NCBI GenBank assembly: GCA_027257055.1
Contig: JAPVLO010000617.1
Coordinates: 1,178,001 to 1,242,000 of the forward strand
Reading direction: 5' to 3'
DNA: 64,000 bases
Origin: Cephalopachus bancanus
Taxonomy: Eukaryota > Chordata > Mammalia > Primates > Tarsiidae
Part shown: in pieces, positions 20,946 to 33,410 of the stretch
Numbering within the stretch: position 1 is the first letter of the stretch
Layout: each line of letters begins with the position of its first letter
Notes under the pieces: generated by a model
Told to the model about the DNA's origin: nothing
What the model saw: only the letters and a program-made list of their open reading frames with translations
Database searches by the model: none
Made by a program: the position numbers and the translations under genes

Positions 20946-21487
20946 CAAGGAGACCTTCTTAACTTTTGAATCCAAGCCAGGCCTTGCCACCTAAAAGCAC
21001 CCCCATGCTCCGTAGCCCCTGAGATGCTTGTCAGCACATCAGACATTCTGGCTTTTCTGGAGGAAGCCATCACAGGAAAACAGATGAAAAATAGGTGAGG
21101 CTTTCCAGACTGGAATGCAAAAGGAAAAGGCTGAGAGGCCAGTCTTAAGCCCCCTACTATCCTCCCAGCTAAGACTAAATATGTCTATGACACAAACATC
21201 ACAGTGTAAGAAATGGCAGTGTTCCCTCCACCCGCAATGACCTTCCCTTCTTCTTTTCTGCATGAAGAGCTCCTACCTGTACTCTGGGAAGCTTTGCACA
21301 TCCCTACAAGGATAAGTTAGGACTCCTTCCTCTGTGTTCCCTAAGGAGTTGTGCCAAGGGTCCATGAGATGCCAGGTGTGGAAGGGCAGACTGTTCAGCA
21401 TATTGCTCTTACTGTCTCCCTGTGATAATATCCTTGTGAGGGTTACTTGACATCTTCAGCTATGAAGCATTATATTAAAAATAATAC
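20946..21487. other. Single-copy sequence
   Basis: No recognised repeat or gene. Confidence 0.45.
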
Positions 21488-21488
21488 T

Positions 21489-21801
21489 AGGCTGGGCTCA
21501 GTGGCTCAGCCTGTAACCCCAGCACTTTGGGAGGCTGAGGCGAGTGGATTGCCTGAGCCCAGTGGTTCGAGACCAGCCCGGGCAATTTGGCGAGGTCTCA
21601 TCTCTACAATAAGTAAATAATTAGCTGGGTGTGGTAGTTCACGCCTGTAGTTTCAGCTACTTGGAAGGCTGAGGTGGAAGGATCGCTGGAGCCCAACAGG
21701 TCAATGCTGGGGTGTCCATGAGCGTGCCACTGCACTCCAGCCTGGGCGACGGGGTGAACTTCAACTCAAATAATAATAATAATAATAAATAATAATAATA
21801 C
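21489..21801 (+). mobile_element. Alu SINE, sense, with (AAT)n tail
   Basis: Non-deleted left arm (GGGCAATTTGGCGAG). The tail has mutated into an AAT microsatellite at 21769-21801. Confidence 0.94.
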
Positions 21802-21889
21802 TTATCTGACTGTGTTTAGTTAATTGCTTGAATCTGTTCCTGAGCTGTGAGCTCTTTGAAAACAAGGATCCTTTATAAAAAGAAAAAAA

Positions 21890-22470
<581 letters not shown>

Positions 22471-22479
22471 TTTTTTAAA

Positions 22480-22955
22480 AAGGGAAAGAAAAAGTAGTGT
22501 CAACACCTAGCACAATGCTGGGCACTGACGGCGTGGAGGGTAGGGGAACTGTCTTTATGCAGGGTCAGGGCTGAGCTGGAAGCCTGGCCCCTGGCACCTG
22601 AGAACAGCCCAGTGGCTAGCTTTGCCATGGTGGCTGCTGCATCTTTCCTCGGAGACGGCTGTGGTCCTGCTTGGCTTGGTCTGCTCCCAGCAGCTCTCGG
22701 CTCTCCAGACCTTTGGCCTCTCCCACCTGCTCACCTAGCACTTGACTTCGACCTGTTTCCTCAGTTGCTCCTATTATCCCCTGCCAGCTTTTCCAGCTGG
22801 ATCTGTCATTGCTTCCTCAGCATTGACCACTGTATGACTGACCCACATTGTCTAAGAAAGCCATGTGTTGGGCCTAATGTGTGATCCAAAGCTCAATCAA
22901 TAGATGTCAGATTTAGGGAGAACATCAGTGCTGTGAACTTATGGGCCAGCGGTAG
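22480..22955. other. Single-copy sequence
   Basis: GC-rich with a 90-codon open frame at 22612-22884, but no splice or family evidence. Confidence 0.45.
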
Positions 22956-22959
22956 AGGA

Positions 22960-23105
22960 AAGAATATGGGTAGACCTGGTTCAAATCCTGGCTCAGTCAC
23001 TAACCAGTTGTGTGGCCATGACTAGTTGCTGAACTTCAAATCTCAGTTTTGTCATCTGTATAGAAGGAGTAAAAAAACACAGCCAAAAACCCTATCTTGT
23101 AGGGC
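22960..23105 (+). mobile_element. MIR, sense
   Basis: GACCTGGTTCAAATCCTGGC, CAGTTGTGTGGCCATG, CTCAGTTTTGTCATCTGTA in MIR order. Confidence 0.85.
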
Positions 23106-23109
23106 TACT

Positions 23110-23232
23110 GTGGCCGAGTACCTATAATCCCAGCTACTTGAGAGACTGAGCTGGGAGGATCACTTGAGCCCAGGAGTTTGAGACCAGTCTGGGCAACATA
23201 GTGTGAAACCCTATCTCAATGAAAAAAACAAA
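23110..23232 (+). mobile_element. Alu left arm (FLAM-like), sense
   Basis: GGCCGAGTACCTATAATCC through GTGAAACCCTATCTCAATG. A left-monomer-type fragment only. Confidence 0.8.
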
Positions 23233-23836
23233 GCTAGCCAACAACAAAGCCCCAAACGTATCATAGGGTTGCTATGACACTATTAAGGGTTGCTATGACA
23301 CTTATGAGGCCTCTGGCCTCATGCCTGACATATGGCAGATTCCATATGTGCAAGTTTCCTTCCCTTCCTCTTTTCCACAAAGACTTCTTCCAAGTCTAGA
23401 AGTCTACGAGCCTTTGAAACACAAATTCCCTAGTCAAACTATAACTTGGGAAGGTCACCAAGCTGTTAGAAAGCTTATCTTTCCAAGCGCAACAAGGATC
23501 CCAGGCAACAGAGAGGGCCTCTGTGTCACACCTTACCCTGGAAAAGATTTCTCATTCCCAGTCCAAAGTCCAACAGATAAGGGGAGGGTGTCATAGGCGA
23601 CCAGATGTCACACACCAACTACCCAAAGCAGATTAGAGCAGGTTCTGTCGGTGGAGGGAGTGAACAAATGAATGCCCAGAGAGGACTGGGAAAGGTGCCT
23701 GGGGCTCAGAGGCAGAGCAGAGACCTGACAGTATAGATGAGTCTGTAAACAACTGGGAACTGCACAGCTGGAAGCCTCTGTGCTGACCCAGGGTGGAGCC
23801 TGCAGTCTCTGACCCTGACTCCCATTGAAACATGGT
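23233..23836. other. Single-copy sequence
   Basis: Contains a 22-bp near-tandem repeat of GGGTTGCTATGACACT near 23263-23300. No gene recognised. Confidence 0.45.
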
Positions 23837-24109
23837 AGAGGCCAGGAGCGGTGGCTCACATCTGTAATCCCAGCACTTTGAGAGGTGGAGATGAGAGGAC
23901 TGCCTGAGCCCAGGGGCTCAAGACTAGCTTGGGTAACTTGGCGAGACCTCATCTCTACAATAAATAAAAAAATCAGCTGGGTTTAAGGGCGCACGCCTGT
24001 AGTTTCAGCTACTTGGAAGGCTGAAGTCGAGACTGTAGGGGCCATGAGCATGCTACTGCACTCTAGCCTGGGAGACAGAGTGAGACTCCAACTCAAAAAA
24101 TAAAAAGAA
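23837..24109 (+). mobile_element. Alu SINE, sense, right arm shortened
   Basis: GGCCAGGAGCGGTGGCTCAC head. The right arm lacks about 25 bp after GGCTGAAG. Confidence 0.92.
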
Positions 24110-24424
24110 GCAGAGCTCAGTGGCTCAGCCTGTAATCCCGCGCCTTTGGGAGGCTGAGGTGAGTGAATTGCCTGAGCCCACGGGTTCGAGACCCGCCTGG
24201 GCAGCGAGACCTCATCTCTACAATAATAATAATAAAAAAAAATCAGCCGGGCGTGGTAGCGCAAGCCTGTAATTCTGGCTACTCGGAAGGCTGAGGCGGA
24301 AGGATATCTGGAGCCCAGCAGGTCGAGGCTGCGGTGGCCGGGAGCGGCCACTGCACTCCAGTCTGGGCAACAGAGTGAGACTCGAACTCAAAAAAAAAAT
24401 AAAATAAATAAATAAAATAAAAAG
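24110..24424 (+). mobile_element. Alu SINE, sense, young
   Basis: Deletion-form left arm with a B-box stem (ACGGGTTCGAGACCCGC). The linker contains (AAT)n and the tail is AAATAAATAAATAAAAT. Abuts the preceding sense Alu. Confidence 0.94.
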
Positions 24425-24772
24425 AAACAGAACTGAGGACTGTGTTCATCTGGCCTTCCTGTTTACATGAGTGAAATGGGTAGATTTTGAACAGAAAAGG
24501 AAGGGAGACAATGGAATCACCTTGCTGTTGACCCCAAGAGAAGCAGTTCTCAGAGCAAGGCCCAGGACCAGCGACAACAGCTGGAAATCTGGGGCTGCTC
24601 GGTCCCACCGCAGGCCTCATAAATCAGGAACTCTGGGGCTGAGGCCCAGCAATCTGCATTCTGATACACCTTCTGGGTGATTGACGCACACCCATATTTG
24701 AGATCCCTCAACTTGGCAGACGCTTTTGTTCATTTACCTGAAATTTCTTCCCATTTAGAAAGAGTGGGAGAT
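24425..24772. other. Single-copy sequence
   Basis: GATTTTGAACAGAAAAGG onward. No gene recognised. Confidence 0.4.
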
Positions 24773-25074
24773 TGGCCAGGCTCAGTGGCTCAGCCTGTAA
24801 TCCCAGCACCTTGGGAGGCCGAGGTGAGTGAATTGCCTGAGCCCGTGGGTTCGAGACCCGTCTGGGCAACTTGGTGAGACCTCATCTCTACAATAAATCA
24901 GAAATCAGCCGGGCGTGGTAGCGCATGCCTGTAATTCCGGCTACTCGGAAGGCTGAGGTGGAAGGACCGCCGGAGCACAGCAGGTTGAGGCTGCGGTGGC
25001 CGGGAGTGGCCACTGCACTCCAGTCTGAGCAACAGAGTGAGACTCCAACTCAAAAAAAAAAAAAAAAAAAAAGG
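24773..25074 (+). mobile_element. Alu SINE, sense, with target duplication
   Basis: AAGAGTGGGAGAT at 24760 and at 25075. Non-deleted left arm with a T-arm-like B box, and a 22-A tail. Confidence 0.95.
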
Positions 25075-25109
25075 AAGAGTGGGAGATAGCATGACACTGG
25101 CGTGGTCAT

Positions 25110-25340
25110 AACCTGTGTAGACACAAGGATCTGGATTCAGATCCTGACTCTGCCCCTACATGGCAGAGTGGCCTTGGGCACACCCATCAACTTTTCTGAG
25201 CCCCGATTTCCTCATGTCTCAGATTGCTCTCTTGCATGGTGGTGGTTAGATTGAGAGACAATATAAAGGAAGCATTCTGCAGAGTGTCTAGGACAAAGTA
25301 GGTGCCCATCATCCCCATTGCCAGCTGTCACTATGAGCCA
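25110..25340 (+). mobile_element. MIR, sense
   Basis: ATCTGGATTCAGATCCTGAC, GTGGCCTTGGGCAC, GATTTCCTCATGTCTC, then GTGTCTAGGACAAAGTAGG: near full-length MIR. Confidence 0.85.
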
Positions 25341-25520
25341 TAGCTGTGAATAGCCCTGGGTGAGTAAGAACTGCAGAGACATGGAGGGAAGATCGTCAGG
25401 CCGCACAGGCCTTGTCTTGCTTTATGTGTGTTTAACATGCTGTTCAAAATGTACCTTTATGCCACGTATCACCTGGCTCCCTCCTCATTACTCCAGGAAT
25501 GACTTAAAGATAGCATTTTC

Positions 25521-25815
25521 AGGCCAGGCGTGGTGGCTCAGCCTGTAATCTTAGCACTTTGGGAGGCCGAGGCGAGTGGGTTGCCTGAGCCCGCAGGTTC
25601 AGGACCAGCCTGGGCAACTTGGTGAGACCTCGCCTCCACAATAAATCAAAAATTAGCTGGGCATGGTAGAGAGTGTCTGTAGTTCCAGCTACTTGGAAGG
25701 CTGAGGCAGAAGGATCGCCGGAGTCCAGCAGGTCAACGCTGGAGTGACCGTGAGCGTGCCACTGCACTCCGGCCTGGGCGACAGAGTGAGACTCCAACTC
25801 AAAAAAAAAAAATCA
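25521..25815 (+). mobile_element. Alu SINE, sense, first of a same-site pair
   Basis: Flanked by GATAGCATTTTCAG (25509) and GATAACATTTCCAG (25816). Non-deleted left arm. Confidence 0.95.
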
Positions 25816-25828
25816 GATAACATTTCCA

Positions 25829-26121
25829 GCAGGGCACAGTGGTTCACATCTGTCATCCCAGCACTTTGGGAGACTGAGGCAAGAGGATTGCCTGAGCCCA
25901 GGCATTCGAGACCAGCCTATGCAACTTGGCGATACCTCATCTCTACAATAAACCAAAAAATTAGCTGGGCGTGGTGACATGCGCCTGTAGTTCCAGCTAC
26001 TTGGAAGGCTGAGGCGGAAGGATCACCTGAGCCCAGTAGGTCAAGGCTGTGGTGGCCACAAGCATGCCAATGTACTCCAGTCTGGGTAACAGAGTGAGAC
26101 TCCTATTCAAAAGAAAAAAAA
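25829..26121 (+). mobile_element. Alu SINE, sense, second of a same-site pair
   Basis: Followed by GATAACAGTTCC at 26122, a third copy of the target seen at 25509 and 25816. Confidence 0.94.
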
Positions 26122-26133
26122 AGATAACAGTTC

Positions 26134-26470
26134 CTTTTCAGATCTGATGAGAAACAAATCTCTGTCTAGCTTGGATAAATCAAGTGAAACCTCAACGAGA
26201 AAGATCACTCTCCTTATATTATAAACTCCATTTTTTCCTATCTGACTTCCTTTCCCTTTTCCTTTCAGATAAGCCTCTTAAGTACACAGCAACATGGGGC
26301 AAATATTTGCTCAGTGTCGAATGAGTGGATTGGCTCAATCAGACTTTAAAATGCTCTACTTTTGTACAATTCAAAGAACCATATTTGTGACCAGGGCTAA
26401 AGCCCTGAAGTGGAAATGGGGTAGGCCTGGCCACTGCACCCACGTGGACAACACGTTAAAATCTTAGGAA
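26134..26470. other. Single-copy sequence
   Basis: No recognised repeat or gene. Confidence 0.4.
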
Positions 26471-26471
26471 C

Positions 26472-27075
26472 TCAGACTGGGCACAGAGGCTCATGCTTTT
26501 CTTTTGAGTTGGAGTCTCACTCTGTCGCCCAGACTGGAGTGCAGTGGCTGCTCCCGGCCACTACAGCCTCGATCTGCTGGGTTCCGGCGATCCTTCCGTC
26601 TCAGCCTTCCAAGTAGCTGGAACTACAGGCACGTGCCACCACGCCCGGCTAATTTTTACTTTATTGTAGAGATGAGGTCTTGCCAAATTGCCCGGGCGGG
26701 TCTCGAACCCGTGGACTCAGGCAATCCACTCACCTCAGCCTCCCAAAGCATGAGATTACAGGCTGAGCCACCGAGCCTGGCTAAGGCTTTTAATCCCAGC
26801 ACTTTGGGAGGCTGATGCGAAAGGATTGCTTGAGTCCAGTAGTTTAAGACCAGCCTAGGCCACATAGTGAGACCTCGTTTCTACAAAAAAAAAAAAAAAA
26901 AAAAAATTTAGCCGGGCGTGGGGGTGCACTCCTGTAGTCCCAGCTCCTCTGGAGGCTGAGATAGAAGGATCGCCTGAGCCCGGGAGGTCAAGACTGCCAT
27001 GAGCCATGAGAATGCCACTGCATTCCAGACTGGGTGACAGAGTGAGACTCCAACTCAAAATAAATAAATGTTTTA
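26472..27075 (+). mobile_element. Alu SINE, sense, split by an antisense Alu
   Basis: Head at 26472-26499 (GACTGGGCACAGAGGCTCATG) resumes at 26785 (TTTTAATCCCAGCACTTTGGG) and ends in CAACTCAAAATAAATAAATG. Confidence 0.93.
26500..26783 (-). mobile_element. Alu SINE, antisense, nested in a sense Alu
   Basis: GAGTTGGAGTCTCACTCTG start, ends ACCGAGCCTGGCT. It lies inside the left arm of the sense Alu, so the two can fold into a long hairpin. Confidence 0.95.
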
Positions 27076-27079
27076 AAAA

Positions 27080-27690
27080 ATCCTGAGAAATCAGATCTGA
27101 GGCTCTGGTGATGGGCAGTAAAGATTGAATACGTAGGTTGGGGCTAAATCGCGAAGGACTTAGAATGCCTCACCAAAGTGTTGGGACTTTATCCTGTAAA
27201 CAGAGTGTGGGCAGTAACTGTAGAGAGCCAAGTTGGCTGGGACAGGTCATACAGGTGGTTTTCTGAATTTTTGATGAGTTGGCCAGTGGCCCCTCAGTCC
27301 CTGGCTGGACACATGTCCACTTCTGCTCCACCTTCTCAAGCAGCTAGAGTCTTGGAGTTGTCCCGTGGCCTCTGTGATGAGAGGCAAACTGAAATCAGAG
27401 CACCCAAAATGGGCTGCCAGTTGGCTTCCTGGGGGATCAATGTAAATATTGCCCTGGTAGTTCTTGCCTACAGGTATTCATTCATTCAGTGCCTCAGCAT
27501 CTTCTCACATCCTCAGATGCTGCAAGAGTCGCCTTGTGGGTCTCCCGACTCCTGACCTGGCCTTCTCCATTCATCCTCCTCATATTTCTCCACACGTTAC
27601 TGCCCACCCTCTGCTTACAGGATGAAGTCCCAGCACTTTGGCGGGCATTCAAGGTCCCTTGCAATTTAGCCCTGACCTACATGTCCATCT
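27080..27690. other. Non-Alu block with a mid-repetitive segment
   Basis: 27115-27200 (AAATCGCGAAGGACTTAGAATGCC; GACTTTATCCTGTAAAC) resembles a familiar mammalian interspersed repeat also seen near 42815. Family not assigned. Confidence 0.5.
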
Positions 27691-27691
27691 T

Positions 27692-27987
27692 GGGGTTGTT
27701 TTTTGAGTCAGAGTCTCACTCTGTTGCCCAGGCTGGAGTACAGTGTCACAATCATGGCTACTGCAGCGTGGACCTTCTAGGCTCAAGCAATCCCTCTGCC
27801 TCAGTCCTCCAAGCAGCTGTGACTAAAGGCATGGGCCACCATGCCCAGTTAGTTTTTTATTTATTTATTGTAGAGACGAGGTCTCACCTAGTTGCCCAGG
27901 CTGGTCTCGAACCCTGGGCTCAGGCATTCCTCTCGCCTTCACCTCCCAAAGTGCTGGGATGACAGGCGTGAGCCACTGTGCCTGGCT
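27692..27987 (-). mobile_element. Alu SINE, antisense, with target duplication
   Basis: Exact TACATGTCCATCTT at about 27678 and 27988. GAGTCAGAGTCTC start. Confidence 0.95.
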
Positions 27988-28189
27988 TACATGTCCATCT
28001 TTACTGCTCATTGCCAGAGTCTCAGGCACATCTGACTCCTGCCTGCTCGTGCCCTACCCATTCATTCTCCCCAGCCACTGTCTGAAAGGCCATTCCTTCT
28101 GTTACTGCTGTGAAGGATTGTGACACCTCTTTCTAGAATCTACTGAAATGCAGCTCTCTGAAATGTACCCACTGCACCTGTTGGCTTAA

Positions 28190-28342
28190 AGATGGGGTCT
28201 GGCTATGTTGCCCAGGCTGGCATGCAGTGGCTATTCACATATGCAACCATAGCGCACTACAGCCTTTTGAACTCCTTCCCGCCGCAAGCAGTCTTCCTGC
28301 CTCAACCTCCCAAGTAGCAGGAACTTCAGGCGCTCGCCAGGT
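28190..28342 (-). mobile_element. FRAM-like Alu right-arm fossil, antisense
   Basis: GCAACCATAGCGCACTACAGCC keeps the 7SL-like GCGCACTAC state expected of an old right monomer. Confidence 0.75.
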
Positions 28343-28389
28343 GAATGCTTTCTTAAGTCTTTACTCAGTCTGCAATTAATTTCCTTTTC

Positions 28390-29460
28390 CTCCTTTTCCC
28401 ACCCACAAATTCCCAGTCTCCTTCAGGACTGGGCTCTACTGCTGCTTTAAATGTTTCAAAAACGATTTCTGGCATAATTTCAGACTTACATGAAAGTTGC
28501 AAGAATAGCACAAAGAGCTCTTGTATATCTTCTACCCAGATTTCCTAAATATTAATGGTTTGCCACATTGGCCTTAACCTTCCACCCACCCATCCACCTT
28601 TGCATGTACTGTATCTAGATACATACTTCATTTTTTCTGAACTGCTTGTGAATTATTTACAGACATGACTCTCCTGTACTCCTTCAGTGTATATGTTTTC
28701 TAAAACCAAGGACATTCTCTTACATAATTAATTATAAGCAGTTATAAAAGTTAGGAAATTAACTTTGACACCAACTATTATCTAATCTAAAGATTTTATT
28801 CAGATTTCACAAATTGTCCCAATAAAGTTCTTTAAAGAAAAAGGAAGTCCCAGATCATGAATGACATTTAGTTGTCTTGTCTTTTTTTTTTTTTTTTTGA
28901 GTTGGAGTCTCACTCTGTCACTCAGACTGGAATGCAGTGGGCACTCCCGGCCACCGCAGCCTCTACCTGCTGGGCTCTGACGATCCTTCTGCCTCAGCCT
29001 TTCACGTAGCCAGAACTACAAGCGCGTGCTACCACACCTGGCTACTTTTAAAAAATGTATTGTAGAGACGAGGTCTTGTCAAGTTGCCCAGTTGGGTAAT
29101 CCACTTGCCTCGGCCTCCCAAAGTGCTGGGATTACAGGCTGAGCCACCGAGCCCGGCCTGTCTTGTCTCTTTAGGGTCCTTTAATATGAACAGTTCCTTA
29201 GTCTTTCTTCTTTGCTTTTCATGGAAATTGACATTTCTGAATCATCTAGGCCAGTTATTTTGTAGAAAGTACCTCATTTGGGGTTTGTTTGCTGTTTCTT
29301 TGTGGCGAATGCATGTTGTACCAACTTGGCAGGAGCACCCCAGAGGTAATGCTGTGTTGGTCTCAGTGCGTCCTGTCAGGAGATATGTGAGGTCAGTTTG
29401 TTCCATGTCTGGTGGTGTTAACGTTGGTCACTTGGCAGATTTGTTGATATGTCTGAGCCC
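28390..29460. mobile_element. Old L1M-type segment, split by an Alu
   Basis: ACTTACATGAAAGTTGCAAG, TTCTACCCAGATTTCC, CAAATTGTCCCAATAAAG, then after the Alu CAGTTCCTTAGTCTTTC and TGTTAACGTTGGTCACTTGG follow a common old L1 segment. Orientation not decided. Confidence 0.65.
28882..29158 (-). mobile_element. Alu SINE, antisense, with target duplication
   Basis: TGTCTTGTCT on both sides. The left arm lacks about 20 bp around the B box (CAGTTGGGTAATCCAC). Confidence 0.93.
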
Positions 29461-29544
29461 TCCCTGGCCCATGAGGCCTTTCTCAAGGCCAGAGAGGGAC
29501 TTAGCCTGATTCATCTTGGCGTCACGGTATCTGAGGACTTGGGG

Positions 29545-29770
29545 ATGCAGGGAGGTGAGGAACAAACATCTACTGAACCCCTCCCATGTACTGGCTCTGT
29601 GGGTGCTCCTCATTTAAGACTCACAGCAACCCTGTAATTCAGTGGTTGCTATGTTCATTTTACAGGTGTGCTTGGTGAAGATGAATAATTTGCCTAAGGG
29701 CATTGACTGGAAAGTAGCAGATCCAGATTAGAATCCAGATCTGCCTGCCACTTCCCATAGCACGCATGCC
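29545..29770 (-). mobile_element. MIR, antisense
   Basis: GACTCACAGCAACCCTGTAATTC, CATTTTACAGGTG, AGAATCCAGATCTGCCTGCC follow the reversed MIR. Confidence 0.7.
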
Positions 29771-29918
29771 CTGAAGCCAATATACGTAGTCAACAACATT
29801 TATTACTTTAATGAATGTTTAAAAACATCAAGCAGAAAAATCGAACACCAAGACCTCCAAGAAATGGAACATCCTTCTATGTCAGTGAAGATGCTTTTTA
29901 TTCAATTATCCTTTCTTT

Positions 29919-30207
29919 TTTTTTTTTGAGTCAAAGTCTCACTCTTTCGCCTAGGTTGGAGTGCAGTGGCACGCTCACTGCCACTGCAGCCTCTACCTGC
30001 TGGACTCTGGCAATCTTTCCACGTCAGCCTTCCAAGTAGCTGGAACTACAGGCATGCACCACCACACCTGGCTAATGTTTTGATTTATTGTAGAGACTAG
30101 GTCTTACCAAGTTGCCCAGGCTGATCTCCTACCCCTGAGCTCAGGCAATTCTCTCACCTCGGCCTCCCAAAGTGCTGGGATTATAGGCTGAGCCACCAAG
30201 CCTGGCC
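29919..30207 (-). mobile_element. Alu SINE, antisense
   Basis: Poly-T, GAGTCAAAGTCTCACTC, non-deleted left arm, ends ACCAAGCCTGGCC. Confidence 0.94.
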
Positions 30208-30357
30208 TCAAGTGATTGTTGAACAAGAAACAAAAGTTAAAGTACTTTGTGGACTTCAGGTCACTGTAGTAGGTCATTTCCTTTTCGTCACAATCTGCTA
30301 TGAAACAGAGAAGAGAAATAAAAAAGGCAGAAGCACTAAAAGGCTTGATGTTGTTTT

Positions 30358-30651
30358 GGGCTGGGCTCAGTGGCTCAGCCTGTAATCCCAGCACTTTGGG
30401 AGGTCAAGGAGAGTGGATTGTCTGAGCCCATGGGTTCGAGATGGGCCTGGGCAACTTGGCAAGACCTTGTCTCTACAATAAATGAAAAATTCGCCGGGTG
30501 TGGTAGCACATGCCTATAGTTCCGGCTACTTGGAAGGCTGAGGTGGAAGGATCGCTGGAGCCCAGCAGCTTGGCACTGGGGTGGTGGTGAGTGTGCCACT
30601 GCACTCCAACCTGGGTGACAGAGTAAGACTCCAATTCGGGAAAAAAAAAAA
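30358..30651 (+). mobile_element. Alu SINE, sense
   Basis: GGGCTGGGCTCAGTGGCTCAGCC head, B box GGTTCGAGATGG (altered), tail CAATTCGGGAAAAAAAAAAAC. Confidence 0.94.
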
Positions 30652-30869
30652 CTGCTTTGAGAGTGGAAAAAGCATCTCGATAAGCGTATTTTATCAAATG
30701 GAAAAAGCTTTAAAGGTTACTGAAGTTTAAACATGTAAGAATAAATACACAAATTTTTATAAAGAAAATCTAGGGTTTTTTGAGTCCCCCCTCTTAATCA
30801 ATCGATCTCTTTCTCCCTCTCTCTCTCTACCCACCCCCCAATCTCTTGTCCCATTCCAAAATAAGGTAC

Positions 30870-31171
30870 CAGGGCAGGGCATGGTGGTTCAAGCCTATAA
30901 TCCCAGCAGCTTTGGAAGCTGAGGCAAGAGGATTGTCTGAACCCACAGGTTTGAGACCAGCCTGGGCAACCTGGTGAGACCTTGTCTCTACAATAAAGAA
31001 AAAAATTAGCTGGGTGTGGTGGCACATGCCTATAGTTCCAGTTACTTGGAAGGCTGAGGCGGAAGGATCACCTGAGCCCAGCGGGTCGAGGCTGTGGTGG
31101 CTGTGAGCCTGCCACTACACTCTAGCCTGGGCGACAGAGTGAGACTCCAACTCAAAACAAAAGCAAAAAAA
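30870..31171 (+). mobile_element. Alu SINE, sense, with target duplication
   Basis: CAAAATAAG on both sides (30857 and 31172). Older non-deleted form. Confidence 0.93.
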
Positions 31172-31180
31172 CAAAATAAG

Positions 31181-31546
31181 CTTGCCTTTCTATGAGTGTA
31201 CAGCATCTTAGCCCAGGGAGGTTCAAAAAAATATTTAATAGTTAATAACTGGTACTAGGATTTCATGACCATTGTACCAGGTAGCATCCTGGAGGCTGCT
31301 AGGCCAGCCCTTTAGCTGCTGGATTAAGGAAGGTCTAGTAGGATCCCAGCAGATGGGCCAGGTAGACTGGCGGACACTCAGGCACTACTATTCACCAACT
31401 GGTATAGAAGTGTTTATTTTAACAGCGTAGCTTCCCCATGTGACAGGCTATACACACCTCTGCTCTTCAAGATGGCTTTTCCTCTTGTCAGTACAACGAC
31501 CACAGCACAATCTTTCCAGCTTCTGCCTCATGGTCGGGCATTTGGG
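31181..31546. other. Single-copy sequence
   Basis: No recognised repeat or gene. Confidence 0.4.
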
Positions 31547-31556
31547 CTGCCTCCAG

Positions 31557-31853
31557 GTTTTTTGTTTTTGTTTTTTGAGTCAGAGTCTCTCTGTTGCCCA
31601 GACTGGAGTGCCGTGGACGTTCACGATAACTGCAGCCTTGACCTGCCGGGCTTAGGCGATTCTTCCACCTCAGCTTTCCAAATAGCTGGAACTACAGGCA
31701 TGCACTACCACGCCTGGCTAATTTTTTGATTTATTGTAGAGATAAGGTCTTGCCAAGTTGCCCAGGCTGGTCTCGAGCTCGCAGGCTCAGGCAATCCTCT
31801 CGCCTTGGCCTCCCAAAGTGCTGGGATTACAGGCTTCAGCCACTGCGCCCGGC
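31557..31853 (-). mobile_element. Alu SINE, antisense, with target duplication
   Basis: CTGCCTCCAG at 31547 and 31854. TTTTTTGTTTTTG tail. Confidence 0.94.
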
Positions 31854-31863
31854 CTGCCTCCAG

Positions 31864-32850
31864 TTTTAACTGCAAGATCAAGCTCTGTTCTAAGCATCTC
31901 TGTATGCACCTTTGTTTTATTTATATATTTTTATAAACATATTCATAAATATAGATTACATATTTTTGTTTCCTTGGGACATATTCTTTAAGGTGGTCAA
32001 AGAGTACGGTCAATTTTATGATTTGACATGGTGATTTAAACAGCATTTAACCATGGGTTCAGAAACATCCTTGCCCATTTTTTCAGACTACCGTCGTTGG
32101 GGAGCAGGGAGGCAGCGTGGTAGAGTCGAAGGAGGGTGGGGTCTGGGCAGTATTCCTGTACTGGGAGCTGGGGACTTGGTTGTCTCTCAGGCACTGTGAA
32201 GCTTGGCTACCCCAGCTGAAAAATAGGGAAGATGCCATCTCTCACAGGACAAGGCACAGCAGGCATCAGTCGCCTACATCTGTTCCTGATCTTGGCCCGA
32301 GGCCCTGGCCACCCTCATCTTGTCACACCCTGGCCACGGCCCATCTTTGCAGAGGTTGGGCTGGTTAATGGGACTTGAACATTTAACTATCCAAGGGTCT
32401 GGTTGGCAGGTGCTGGTACTGCACGGTAAGAGGTATGTAGACTGCCATCTTCTGGTATAAAGAGGTAGTGTCCTGATGATTTGGGGATCAAGCTGATTCC
32501 TCTGTTTCTCTATGAGGATTTGCCCCAAGGGTGAGGCCCCTAGAGAAGTGGGGGGATAGACCAACCTAGGCTGACCCTCGGGTCTGGTAGCTTTAAGGTC
32601 CTTCTGCCAATGAAACTCTGGGAGTCAGGAAGATACTGGGTTTTAAGACACTGCTTGTAAATGAAGGTGCTTTTGGCTTTGGAGACTGTGGAGGTGATGG
32701 CAAAAGGTATCTTTGCCAGGGCACGAAGTCTTTATCAGTTATGTATTAAACCTTTTCAGTGGCCAATCAGTCCACAAGTATTTACAGAGTACCTCCCGTG
32801 TGGCAGACACACGCTTTGATAAACATCCTTGAACAATAAGATTATTATTA
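31864..32850. other. Non-Alu block, possible MIR at 32110-32240
   Basis: 32112-32230 has loose MIR spacing (TGGTAGAGTCG, TGGTTGTCTCTCAGGC, CTGAAAAATAGGG). 31864-32060 is AT-rich and L1-like. No gene recognised. Confidence 0.4.
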
Positions 32851-32852
32851 TT

Positions 32853-33139
32853 GCTTTTTGAGTTGGCATCCCGCTCTGTTGTCCAGTCTGGAGCGCAGTG
32901 GCATGCTCACGGCCATCCCAGCGTCGACCTCCTGTGCTCCGGTGATCCTTCCACCTCAGCCTTCCAAGTAGCTGGAACTACAGGTACATGCTACCACGCC
33001 CGGCTAACTTTTTATTTATTGTAGAGACGAGGTCTCCCCAAGTTGCCTGTGCTGGTCTCGAACCCGTGGGCTCAGGTAATCCACTCACCTTGGCCTCCCA
33101 AAGTACTGGGATAACAGGTGGGGCCACTGAGCCCAGCCC
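32853..33139 (-). mobile_element. Alu SINE, antisense
   Basis: GAGTTGGCATCCCGCTCTG start, right arm CCATCCCAGCGTCGACC, ends ACTGAGCCCAGCC. Confidence 0.93.
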
Positions 33140-33410
33140 AGATTATTTCTTTTTTTTAAACTGATATACTTTAAAAAATGTATTTAATTGGAGACAAAGT
33201 GGCATCTAAACAAAATTAAAAATGATTTAAAACACATATTTTGCCTCCCAAACACTATTGCCATCTTTACTTCAATACCTTCCAGCCTTTCCTCATGTGT
33301 ATGCACATTTTTCCAGGGCTATAATCATATTGCATATGTTATCTTAGAGTTTGTTGTATTTCACTCATAATAAACATTTCTCTCTGTTGCTACTTAATCT
33401 TCAGAATTAT

